DNA of 64,000 nt, taken from Spinellus fusiger. Its lineage: Eukaryota > Mucoromycota > Mucoromycetes > Mucorales > Phycomycetaceae. The stretch covers positions 124,001 to 188,000 of the forward strand of contig JALLLS010000039.1 in the NCBI GenBank assembly GCA_025094145.1, given 5' to 3'. Below are positions 1 to 10,415 of the stretch, one piece after another. Each line of letters begins with the position of its first letter. Position 1 is the first letter of the stretch. The notes under the pieces were generated by a model. The model was not told the origin of the DNA, made no database searches, and saw nothing but the letters and a program-made list of their open reading frames with translations. A program made the position numbers and the translations under genes.

Positions 1-1
1 T

Positions 2-2034
2 AAAAAAATTGTGAATCTCCAGAACAGAATCCGACACCTTGTCCACACTCGACAGCAATACAGATTAAACAGATTGTATTTGGGTGAACGTCAAATCGAG
101 GACTTTAATATTATTCAGTTGACCCTTCATGAATTAGAAGAGGAACTCTATTTGACAATGGAGGCTGTTAAATCTATCCAAAACAGAAAGAAAAGTACAG
201 AGCATGAACCAACAGTCAATCTCAAAGTTAATTTCTCTGCCGAATGCATTATCTGGGAAATGTTGACGGACAATGACACACCATTGTCAGAATGGAATCT
301 TAAAAACACAAACTTTTTACTGATTAACAAAGACGACCATTCCAGTAGTAACACACTAGAAGTGGATCTACTTCATGTCACTAATCGAACAGTACCACCT
401 GTGTTCAAAGATATCATTGGACCTTACACAGATTCTCGTAAGATGGTAGACTTCTCAAGGCAAAAAATGCTCCGGTGTTATGTAGCCAGCCTAGCTCCTG
501 TGGGTGGTATTCCAGTCATTCAACACCTTGAAATCAATCTGTCTCCTGTCAGAGTGATGATGACTTATGATTTTGGAAAATTAATGGCCTCTTACTTCTT
601 CCCCCCTGAAAGACGCCAAAAGCAACCAGATGCTGTCGGTACTATTTCTCTTACTTCTGGAATAGCCAATTCTACTACGCCCACCAATAGTAATTATAGT
701 GAAAATGAGAGCAATCTAATTTTGGATAAGCATGTGGATAAAGAACTTACTCGATGCAGTTTTACAAAGCACCAAGATTCTGGAAAAGTAAACAACACTG
801 AGAGTGCAAAGACAATTGATATTGGGTCTTTGTCTGCAAGAGATAGTGGTGAATATGATGCTGTGAACGAAACACCATCACCTGCCTCTGCTCCACCCAC
901 TACAGGGAAAAAGCAGGGAAAAAATTCAAAACGTAGAAATCTACCAAGAACAACAACCGATGATTTATCTGTAATGAAGAAACGAGCATCTAGTAATAGA
1001 GCATTTATCTTGGTGAAAATACCCGGTGCAAAACACTGCCTTAGTTATCAGGCAAGCATTGAGATATCTATCAATCAATATCCATAAAGGCTAACAAATA
1101 TATATATATATACATATTATAGGGACCTAAAGAGAAAAATATTGAAGATTTAAGGGATTTTGTATTTCAACAGCCAACGCTTGAATACCGTAATAAAACC
1201 TGGTCATGGTTTGAACTTGTATCTAACATAAAGAAAGGTAGATATACTATGTATACTTTATTTTTATTTTTATTATCATTATTAATAATTTATTTTTATC
1301 TTTAGATTTTATGCGTGCAGCTGTGTTGCATAATAGTACTGCCTTATTGAAGGAGAAGTTGACTATTCGACGCCACCCAAGAGATGTCACTAAGTTTGCT
1401 GATAGCCCATCCTCTACTTCTGCCATCCTCACTTTTAATGCTGAGGATACACTGTCATTGGACAGTTCATTCAGGACTCATGGTTCAGAAGAGATAGATG
1501 ATGCATCAGAAGCAAACGAAAGCTCACATGAAGAGGATCATGAAGCGGATAAAGATAATATCTCAATACATTCAGCCGGTTCAAATGATAATGGATGGGA
1601 GGCAGATTCACTAAGCGAAACAAAGCCTACACGTCGCACCATTCTTTGGTCAAGAAGGTACTATTGAGTATGCCTTTAACGATCTAACCTTATCTAGATT
1701 CAAAAAGAATAAGCACTCAACAAGTTCAAGTGAAATAACTGAGACAGGATCTTTGCCTATTGACATTCCTATGCGTTCAGAAGAAGAAATGGCATCACCA
1801 AAAAGCCTTTCTATAAACAATCATAGTATAGGCTGTGTTAATGCCAGCCCTCGAAGCTATGAGAAATTCCCTCTCCAACCTCTCTACGATGAAGATATTG
1901 TTTCAAAGGGAAAGATATTGTTTGGAAAATATTATATTGGACAGCATCAGAATCCAACTTCAAGGCTAAAAGGAAAACTTCCACAAAAGCCCTCAAGTGT
2001 GAGAAGTTCTAAAAGCTCAAACAAAAATGTATAA
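2..2034 (+). CDS. FMP27: Fmp27/Hobbit/BLTP2-type lipid-transfer protein, C-terminal part, apparently frameshifted
   Basis: Looks like the C-terminal part of the Fmp27/Hobbit/BLTP2 family: very large bridge-like lipid-transfer proteins at ER-plasma membrane contacts (family knowledge). The frame is open from base 2, so the start lies outside the window. Exons: 2-1051, 1123-1237, 1306-2034. Family-like stretches are QKMLRCYVASLAPVGGIPV and INLSPVRVMMTYDFGKLM (Apt1-like region). FILVKIPGAKHCLSYQ then joins across intron 1 to GPKEKNIEDLRDFVFQQPTL and YRNKTWSWFELVSNIKKD. Intron 1 needs a GC donor (gcaagc at 1052) with an ordinary AG acceptor; intron 2 is GT-AG. Near 1640 the reading frame slips by one base. 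The upstream frame stops at TGA 1665-1667, but the coding-like tail continues from 1642 (FFGQEGTIEYAFNDL) to the stop at 2034. This is either a one-base sequence error or a real truncation of the acidic, serine-rich tail. Confidence 0.8.
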
Positions 2035-2134
2035 ATCTTCATAGTGAGCCTTCTCTTCCTTTTTATCTTTTCTTTTCTTCGTACTGTATACTAGACATTA
2101 TAATATCTTTTTGCATGAAATAACTCAATAAGAT

Positions 2135-2270
2135 ACACTTCATTATCGGTTTTTAGATAGCTTACATGTATCATGGGTTTCCGTCAGTTAGTCAACCGAG
2201 GCTCCAGCGATAACTGGGGAGGAGAAGGATGGAGATAAACCAGTAGGCTTGGGACCTTTTCTTGGTTCTA
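2135..2270 (+). repeat. Dispersed repeat R1, copy a (partial)
   Basis: About 130 bases resembling 6470-6600 and 55670-55800. The shared core runs from a tagatag-like start through gtcaaccgaggctccagcga to cttttcttggttcta. This copy ends where the longer copies continue. No open frame is conserved, and the class is unknown. Confidence 0.6.
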
Positions 2271-2409
2271 GGTGTATATTTATGTTCTCTTTTGTTCTAT
2301 CTACAAAAGTGCTCTGGGAAGATGGCATTTCTCCCTTGAAGACAACAGGCTATGTCCAAAGTTCAATGTAGCAGTGAGATCACAGTTTCATAGCCTCAAT
2401 GTCTTGTCT

Positions 2410-3078
2410 TTTATACAATTTTTAAATATGATCTATCTTCTTTTTACTACAGAATCACACTGCATTCATCAATCTTAAATGTCAATATCAGAATCCTCAA
2501 CTAAGAAACTGTAGAGTTTATGATAAGCTTGAAGAAGGAGAGTAGGGTGTTTACTGGCTTAAAAGAAAAGAGAAAATTACTCCATGGGTATCATTTCAAA
2601 GGCTGTTGGCATTCTGGTACACTTGTACTGAGTCCTAGTTCTGGTGCACACACAAAAACTTAACGAGAGAGATCTCAGACAACTTGAAGCTATTTAAAGA
2701 GAGAGCCCAATTTACCTTCTATAACTACATAAATTTAGAACTTATTGAACATCTCCGGAGCTGTCTTGATAAGCTTATCGATGACAAGAGGGCCGGTATA
2801 AAGAATATCGATGAGCTCAAGACAGCCTTAGAAGAAGCTTGGGGGAGATATCCACATTGATATTGCCAAATATTTAGTGGACTTAATGAAGGATTGCTGC
2901 CAGGCAGTCATTGATGCCAAAGGTGGCCCAACAAAACATTAAATAAAAACTTTTTTATGTATAATAATATAGACTATATTTTAAACTAACTTTATGTTTG
3001 ATTTGGGATTGTTAATGTGTGATTTGAGGTCTCAGCCTTTTTATACATAACTAATGTTCTTTCTCAAGACTTCAAAAA
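2410..3078 (+). mobile_element. Tc1-like DNA transposon fragment (transposase 3' end)
   Basis: Broken coding sequence for the C-terminal part of a Tc1/mariner-type transposase. Readable pieces are NHTAFINLKCQYQNPQLRN near 2453, LIEHLRSCLDKLIDDKRAGI near 2740, ELKTALEEAWGRYPH near 2815, and the typical end CCQAVIDAKGGPTKH near 2895-2940. Stops and frameshifts separate them, so no transposase can be made. The same stretch is present in inverted orientation at 24091-24761, nearly base for base, including the AT-rich tail after the coding end. No catalytic DDE triad is complete here. Confidence 0.8.
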
Positions 3079-3434
3079 TATATCGTAACTTACTAATTTT
3101 ATGACTGTATAACGACTTGGCTACTGATTCTGGTAGTGAGTTTAGACAATACCTTCAATGCCTCAAGGTCATGTTTGGGAGTTGTTGGGTAGATCACTTT
3201 CTAGGTGGGTATTCTCGTGCTTCATTCACTTTACAATGATTCACCTTTCTTTTTTTTTATAGCAAATCTAAGAGAGCATAAAGCCTCGTTGAAATAATCT
3301 GCCAGTGAGGAAACATCCACAAACACAAGTGTTTTACTATGTTCACCTAAAGTAATAGAGATTAGAAATAATGTTTGTCTATAGAATAGTCTTTACCTAA
3401 TGATTACTTGAGAAGGTATGTAAGCTTTGAGCTT
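3079..3434. other. Spacer between Tc1 fragment and kinesin relic
   Basis: No gene or repeat recognised. The missing last quarter of the kinesin motor would be expected here on the minus strand, but no readable remnant was found. Confidence 0.5.
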
Positions 3435-6158
3435 CTATGTGGAGCGTGCATATCTTTGCTTTTTTTTTATATCAAGACTTGCAATGACATCTCCAGGACA
3501 GCTCAGCCTTTTGCTGACTGATTGTGTTTCTCGTAATCCATCTCTAGTTGATCCTGACATGTTTAGCCTTTCAGATCCTGCCAAATCTACCAAATTCAAT
3601 AACCCCTCTGTTGTTTCTCCTGTAGCGGAACTCCTTCCCTGTATTCTCAAGATAAAGCCACTGTGGCTGTGGGAAGAGCGTTCGTTAATGCTTGTAGCTG
3701 CTGTTGCTCCGTTGTGGCTGGTCTTCTTAAGCATAGTATGCACATGTGCTAGGGAGTCTAAAAGAATGATAAAAAGAATGATTATTAGCCAAGTGACAGT
3801 GTGAATGAAGGACTTACCACTTGTTATGCCAGTAACCTCGGTTTATCAATATTTTTCATGTCTGATTTCATGGTTTGTTTTTCCATGTTTATAATTATCA
3901 CCCAATAGGTCACGAATGGACTCGTTGTATATTTCATGAAACTGCCTCACCATTTTGTAGTGCCAATTATTTTCTTCCACCTTCTGAACTACATCATAGA
4001 GTTGATGAACAGCTCGTGGGATGACTCCTCTGTCTTCACCCGGTGCTTCCTTCTATAGTGTATGTCTAAAAGTATTATGGGTTAGTCCACCTATGTTTAA
4101 CCTTTCTTTCATTCTTTCTTACCTTTTCACTTCCTGTATGGCCGTATCTAGTATAAATACAAACAAAATCAAACATTAATAAACTATTATTAATGATAAT
4201 AATCAAGATAACTTACGCAAAAATACAAATAGTGTGCCCCTCTGGAGCTGGCTGAACAAGATGGAAGCCTTCTTCATAGCATTCTTTCTGTGCGTTTTTA
4301 AGAGAAAATACCTGGTCAAGAGAGAATCTGTGTTTCCTGCTAGACACACGACCAAGTATACGCTTTGATTTCTGATTGATTTAGATTGTATCATTGTCTT
4401 TACCACAGAACTCCATGTCTGTGATTAAGTTAGGGTTTGACTTTTCAGACTCTAAACAATTTGCTTAGTGACATGATATGATATACTTCAGCTTCCTTTT
4501 TCTTCTTCTTATCCATAGCTGGGTGTACACGACAGAAGACACCGATATTTCCCTTGTATTCTTGCAAATCTTCTTCAGCAAAGACATTAGACTCTGATTC
4601 TGCTTATTTCTTCTTCTCTTCTCTTTTATTTCATTCCTCACAGTTTCGATGATGTGTTATGGATAGGCAGGCTGTTTGTCCATTACCTAAAACAAAGGGT
4701 CATTAGTTTCTATGCAGAAGAATGAATTGACTTGCCTTTACTTTTGCATTTAGAACTTTAACTTCCCCTTGTGTTGTATGATGATTAGTGTGTGGTTTTT
4801 CATATGATTCCTATAGTCATTATCAGTTAATGAGTTCATATGGAGTGGGCATATGAAATGGAAAATCCTACCTGTAGGCTTATATATTCAGTGGCATAGT
4901 TTTAAAATTCAGTTACCCCTTTCTCTTTTAGAATTCTACTCATTCTCCTTCAAGTACATTAGATCCTTCTCATGAGATCTGCTTTCTGTTTCCTTTTATA
5001 ATTCAGATGATTTTATGTTCTCCTCGTCCTTTCTTACTTCTTCCTAATAAGGTATAATTAGGGTCATGTAGAGTGTTGTATGTGTATGTCTTTACCTGTT
5101 CTTCTCTCTCCGAATCATTTACTCCTTCTGCAACCTCTAATGTCTGTACGTCCTTGTCTGGTATATCACTTTCTTGGTTTGTTTTGGATTCAGGTAATTC
5201 AGCAACTAATGGAATAATAAAGAGAGTGAGTTGACAGATAGTGTATTATTCATATGTACTCTTTGTATTACCTGCTTCAATGTGTTCTTGATGATCCAAC
5301 TTTTGCTATGTGAATTGGGTTAGATTGTACAATTGAAGGCACTTCTATTCTATATTTACTTACCTTTTTATTAAGAACACATCTCTTTTTCACATTAGTA
5401 TCCAGTGACTTGGATGAAATATTTTTGGTTCTAGCAGCTACAGTGTCACTGATTGTGGTAGCTGGTTGCTCAGGCTTAGAAGAGCGTGGCATGATTGGAT
5501 TTTGTTTGCGTGGTTGAATGCGAGGTGTTCTTAATGAGAGAGGGGTGGCAATAGGGGGTCGGGTGGTGGTGGTGTTTGGTTGTTTAAGCTTAGAAGAGCG
5601 TGGCATTATTGGGTTTTGTTTGCGTGGTTGGATTCGAGGTGCTCTTAATGATGGGGTAGGAGTAGTAGTAGGAGGTCGGGTGGCGGCAGCTGGTCGTGTA
5701 GTATCAATAACACATCTTTTCTTTGTAGTTGTATTCAGCAACTCGACTGATTTTCTCTTTGTTCCAGCAGCCACAATGTTGCTGGTGGTGGTATCTGGCT
5801 GCTCAGTCTGGGAAGAATGCGACACTATTGGGTTCTGTCTGCGAGGCTGAATACGAGGTGCTTTTAATGCAAGAGGAGTAGCTACAGGAAGTCTGGTGGT
5901 GCTTGTACCAGAACGACGTGGCTCACCAGAAGGCTTCTTAATAGTTTGTGAGGGGGATAGTCCTGACACTGCAGGTGGTCTACTGTCTGTTCTTTGGCTA
6001 GAACTAAGTGCTGTACATTCCTTTCTCAATAGTGAGGCACGCGTACTTTTGACTGCCATGGAGGGAGTGGATAGAGACACGGGCTTCTTGGTTGTTCTGG
6101 ATGATTTCACATCCAAAATACTTCTTTTCTTGCTGTCTTTAAGTGTTACTGGAGGCAT
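3435..6158 (-). pseudogene. Kinesin-14 (KAR3-type, C-terminal motor) pseudogene
   Basis: Minus-strand remains of a minus-end-directed kinesin-14, a spindle motor family with an N-terminal tail, coiled coil and C-terminal motor. A basic, proline-rich tail starts at 6158 (MPPVTLKDSKKRS) and stays open to 5277. It contains three copies of an RIQPRKQNPIMPRSSK-like unit. Motor pieces follow: LQEYKGNIGVFCRVHPAMD near 4520-4590, SKRILGRVSSRKHRFSLDQ near 4300-4360, a P-loop exon at about 4124-4147, GEDRGVIPRAVHQLYDVVQK near 3985-4045, and NLVDLAGSERLNMSGSTR in 3435-3743. Decay is plain. The P-loop GQTGSGKT reads GHTGSEK; an in-frame TAA lies at 4381-4383; SxNKSL has become SVSKRL; and the last part of the motor is absent. 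A living paralogue elsewhere is likely (inference). The tail alone could still be translated. Confidence 0.85.
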
Positions 6159-6469
6159 TTGGATTGGAGTGAGTTGTGTATAGAGTAGAAAAGAAGTAAG
6201 ATTATTTTTGTAAGAAAAGGATGAAAAGAAGTAAGATGTGCATATCTATAATTCGCCGATGTTTTAAATGTATGAGCATTAGTTTCACATGTAATTGGCA
6301 TGACTAAATTTGATTGGACACTCTACTGGTGTGTATGCCGTCCGTGTGGTTTCTGTTCAAAGGTATCTTTTTTAGATGACAGGCAGTTAGACAATGTATA
6401 TTTATTAAACTGCTTTATACTTCTTTTATATAATAATAATAAATATAAAACACATCTTGTCAATTTCTA

Positions 6470-6975
6470 GATAGTTTGTTTGTACTATGGTCTTCTATCA
6501 GCCAGTAAACCAAGGCTCCAGCGATAAATGGGGAGAAGGAAGGATAAACTAATAGGCTTATTCTTCTTGGTTCTAGTAGTATCTTGCTAAATAGATGATA
6601 TTTAGTTTATAGAAAATAGATAGAAATACAATAAGAAAGAAAGAAAGAGTCTTTAATAGTATTGAATAAGTATCAGCTACTATTCAACTATTGATATGAT
6701 AGTGTCGTTGATGGCTTCTTGGCTTCAAAGGTATTTTGTTGAGTTAACGTACGATTCACTGTTATTTCTTATTCAACCTGTATGTCATACTTTTATTCCA
6801 ATGATTATTACAGATAAAAGAACTTCAAGGAAATAACCACCAAAAGGCATACATTCTAATAAAGGCTGTTGTACTCTTATACTACCTTTAAAGTATCTAT
6901 CCACTGCATCCAAATATACTAAAACTTATCATAGATGTTTTATTCAATACCATTGATTTTGTAGCTGGTATTTAC
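6470..6975 (+). repeat. Dispersed repeat R1, copy b (long)
   Basis: About 500 bases collinear with 55670-56090. Shared landmarks, in order: aaggctccagcgataaatgg, ttcttggttctag, agttaacgtacgatt, ataaaagaactt, ttctaat near 6850, tatctatccactg, and the end near ttttgtag. No open frame is conserved between copies, and no tRNA-like A/B boxes, terminal inverted repeats or target duplication could be made out. Confidence 0.7.
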
Positions 6976-8183
6976 AAACTGCTAACTGCTGACTGTTAGT
7001 TCCCCGTTTTTAGTGTATAAGATCCAAGATAACAGCATCCTGTATACTGCTTAGTATATTTCTTCTCAGTGTGTCATGGTTGTGCCGTCTAAGATTCAGG
7101 CAACCTTACTCAATGTTAGCCTATACTCTATACTGATAAAGAGGGCTTTCCAAATAAATACAAGTGATTGAAATGATTTCTGTTCATCAATTTGAAGCAG
7201 TAGTGTTTTAGTGTGCTTCTCTTGACATTTTGGTCATTGACTGAGCATGTATTTATAGTCCAACCTAACTGTTCTGTAGGAAATATAAGCATGTTATTTT
7301 ATCCGAACTAAAGAATAAAGAGACTGTAAAATGACAGGACTTTATCCAAGAATAGATTTCTTTTTATTTAGTGGAATAGATAACTCTTTATATACTAATC
7401 AATTGCCATAGTTACACTTATGTGCTTCTTGTAGTCGAGTCTACACACATGGCCCTAATTACCTATCAGTGTTAATGCAATTGACTGGTGCTAATTATGC
7501 TAGACATGTCTCTGTATTGACCCTGGATACAACACATGTAACTCATAGGATTGTATTTATTTTACTGCTGTCTGACGTCTTTTATCTTTTTGAACTGTGT
7601 TTTGTTTTTCTATTTTGTTTTTTTGTTTCACTCTCCAAAATAATGATAGTTGTAATAATAACCATAGTAGCCATAATAACCATAGTAACCATAGTAACCA
7701 TAGTAACCATAATAATAATAATATACAAAATTATGAGTGAATAGGAGAGAGAGAATAGAGAATAATAAAGGCAGGATCTATGCTGGGTGAGTCTATCTTG
7801 TCCTTTCCCGCCTATGGGTTACAGTCCACTAGAACTGGGAAGATCTGGTAAATATACTTATTCACAGAGTCCACCCAATCACAGGACAAAGGGTGAGAGA
7901 CAAGAGTAGGCATTGCGTCGGATTCATTCTGGGGGAATACTTCCGTGATAAGCCTGATTAGGAAAGATTCAATGGAAAAGATAAGGTTTATTTATGTTTT
8001 TATTTATGTTTTTATTTTTATTTTTAGGGTTTCAAAATAAAAAGATGAAGAAAAGAAAAAGAGAAATTTGCTAGGAGACACGGATAAAGAACAGTAGAAA
8101 CTATGTACAGAACAACAAGTAATAATAATAGTAATAGTAGTAGTAATAATAGTAGTAGTAGTAGTAGTGATGAAGAGAAAGAG
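6976..8183. other. Intergenic region with simple repeats
   Basis: No convincing gene. An open frame at 7469-7744 is hydrophobic and low-complexity (runs of a cataataac-like unit at 7655-7720). A triplet-rich stretch (agt/aat units) lies at 8110-8168, just beyond the NmrA-like gene stop. The rest shows nothing recognisable. Confidence 0.5.
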
Positions 8184-9336
8184 TTATACCACAAATGGAA
8201 GCTTACAAGACATAAAGGAATCGACAACATGCTGATCCTCAAAGAATTCCTTAAGGGTTTTGCCACTTTGACCTGTCAGGGCTTCCAAGTCACGCGTCAC
8301 CTCGAAGCGTCGACCTCCTAATGTACGCTGTAGACCCCATACCTCCATGAGAAAAGACACGTGTTCTTCATTGCCAATGCTCTCTTGCAGTACTTGTCGC
8401 AGGTGGTGGACTTCCATGCCATCAATGGTAATGTCTCTTTTGAGTCCAGTCAGCACACGAGCACTCACTTCTTGTAGAGTGAGGAGTTGGGGTCCTGTGA
8501 TTCGGTAGTTGTTGCAGAAGCGGGACGAAGGAGAATAAAGAACAGTGGCAGTGGCACGGGCAATGTCATGGAGATTGGAGGACTCAATGGAGTTCTCAAG
8601 AAGAGTGGAGGGTAAGGGAAAGGCATTGTGTTTGCGGATGTAGTCGCCAAACACCACCAGATGTTGGTGAAGGAGTCCAGGGTGGTGGAGGACAGTGATG
8701 CCGCGAGTGAACTTGGAGCGTAGATACGCCTCAATCACATTGAACTGGGAGCGGAAGGAGCAGACAGTGTCCTCGGTGATATGAGAAGCAGCAGTGACTG
8801 TCTTGGCATTAAGAACAGAGGGAGGAGCACTTGTCAGGGGTGTTGTGGGAGGGGAGATGGGATCCAGTGGTGAGAAGGGAGAGAGGAACACAATGTGACT
8901 GACATTGGCTTCTGTGGCAGCATCAATGTATCTGTTGAAATGAAGTAGAAAGATGAGTGATAGGTCTATATAAAAAGGGGGGTGGGTAGTGTAGAAATAA
9001 CTCCTATTAGCAGGCCATCTCTCACCTTTTAGCGTAATCAACAATGTTATCTCGTGTCAGGTGGCTGCTCAGTGGATCCACTACCAGACATAGCTTTGTA
9101 ACTCCCTTGAGAAGGTCAACGGTGTCTTGGTAGTGGTGAACCAAGTCAGGAACAATGACTTTTGCCCCGAGAGATCCCAGCGAATAGGCATGCATTGTGG
9201 TACCATCAGGAACAGCAGCAAGCACGGGATAGGTGGTAAGATGGTGGTACTTTTTAGGCAATTCGAGGATTTGCTGTACAATGGCACTGCCTTTGAGACT
9301 ATCAGCACCGGTGACATAGATTGGACCTTTTCCCAT
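8184..9336 (-). CDS. NmrA-like NAD(P)-binding Rossmann-fold protein
   Basis: Two exons, 9336-9026 and 8931-8184, joined by a GT-AG intron, give about 352 residues. The N-terminus GKGPIYVTGADSLKGSAIVQ is an atypical dinucleotide-binding loop of the NmrA / atypical short-chain dehydrogenase group. The second strand region, KLCLVVDPLSSHLTRDNIVD, and a YIDAATEANVSHIVFLSPF segment (strand 5-like) fit that fold. The C-terminal half (RITGPQLLTLQEVSARVL) matches the usual substrate-side part of such proteins. Members act as redox sensors or reductases; substrate and role cannot be told from sequence. The start was chosen at the MGKG methionine; an in-frame ATG six codons upstream (9354) is possible. 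The gene is divergent from the helicase gene across about 1.1 kb. Confidence 0.8.
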
Positions 9337-10415
9337 GGTGAATTCAACAGGCATGTAGGTGTGTATGTGTGTGTATGTGTAATAAGCAGGTAAGAAAGTC
9401 AAGCACTGGCCTGGAGAGAATAGAGACAATGATATCAATAGAAACAGAGATGAGAATAAGCAAGTCCACTGATATAAGAAGGATCAATGGCAATGGCAGG
9501 CTGCTAGCAAATAAGCTGAGAACCAGTCAAGATAATAAAGAGGGCAAAATAGAACCAAGAATAAAGCTGTAGTTTTTATACATAAATTTTTTATTTTATT
9601 TTTTAAAGTTTCAGTCACATTTCCATACCCAAGAGCGCTGTTTGTAAAAGACCATTTTGATAAGGACAATTGAGAGACCCTTGAACAGAATTACCTAATA
9701 TGACAGTTTCTTCTTTTTGATAAGAAAAAGAAAGAGACTGTTTGATGTGCTATTCGTGCTATTCGTGCTATTCGTGCTATTAGTATTTCTATTGTTGTTG
9801 CTATGATGATTTATAATACTCTGTTTCCATCCTGTATTTTCTGTCACGGAATAGAATCTATGTGTGGAGACAGTCTGACATTGTAGTTAATCAGTCACAC
9901 TTTGAGATGATGATGTATCACCTTTTATCACTTGTTATCACTGCTAATATAAAGATAGGACATTAGGAAACAGGGAAATATGCCACAAATACCCCCTCTC
10001 TTCTCTTTGGATAGAGTCAATGCCATTGGTCCTAAGAATATTTCCATAGCTTTATTGCTCTATTTATTATTCTAAAAAAAGAAAGATAAATAGGGTAGAT
10101 GACTACAGCTGAATCACAGTGCTTCTTTATGTGCACGTTGGGTGTCAAACCAGCGTATGACATCAGTGATACCATGCACATGGCACAAAAAGAGAGAGAA
10201 TCCACTGATTTCATTTCATGCAGTTGACACAAGTACACAGATGAGGTGAGCTGGTGTTACGATGGAATAAGAAATGGAATACACAGCCATTGGCACGTGA
10301 GTTGGCTTTGAAAAGGGGACAGGTAAAGGGACAGGTAAATAAAGCATCGATGCTCACTATAGAATAGAACAAGAAAAAGACCAGTCCATTCTTTACTGCG
10401 GATAAATACACACAC
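9337..10415. promoter_or_regulatory. Divergent intergenic region between NmrA-like and DHX29-like genes
   Basis: Holds the upstream regions of both flanking genes. A 9-base tandem repeat (gtgctattc, four copies) lies at 9747-9781. No TATA box or other element can be assigned with confidence. Confidence 0.45.

Noticed and set aside
1630..1670. A short intron explaining the FMP27 frame break
   Set aside because: The only gt...ag pair available near the break is about 22 bases long, too short for an intron here.
6470..6975. R1 as a tRNA-derived SINE
   Set aside because: The ggttcta text is not a convincing B box, and no A box or consistent tail was found.
7469..7744. Open frame of 91 residues
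   Set aside because: Second half is a translated cataataac-type simple repeat; first half has no support.
8103..8321. Asn/Ser-rich frame opposite the end of the NmrA-like gene
   Set aside because: Triplet repeat plus antisense of a real exon.
9747..9781. Operator-like array in the divergent promoter
   Set aside because: A plain tandem repeat of gtgctattc; nothing ties it to a regulator.
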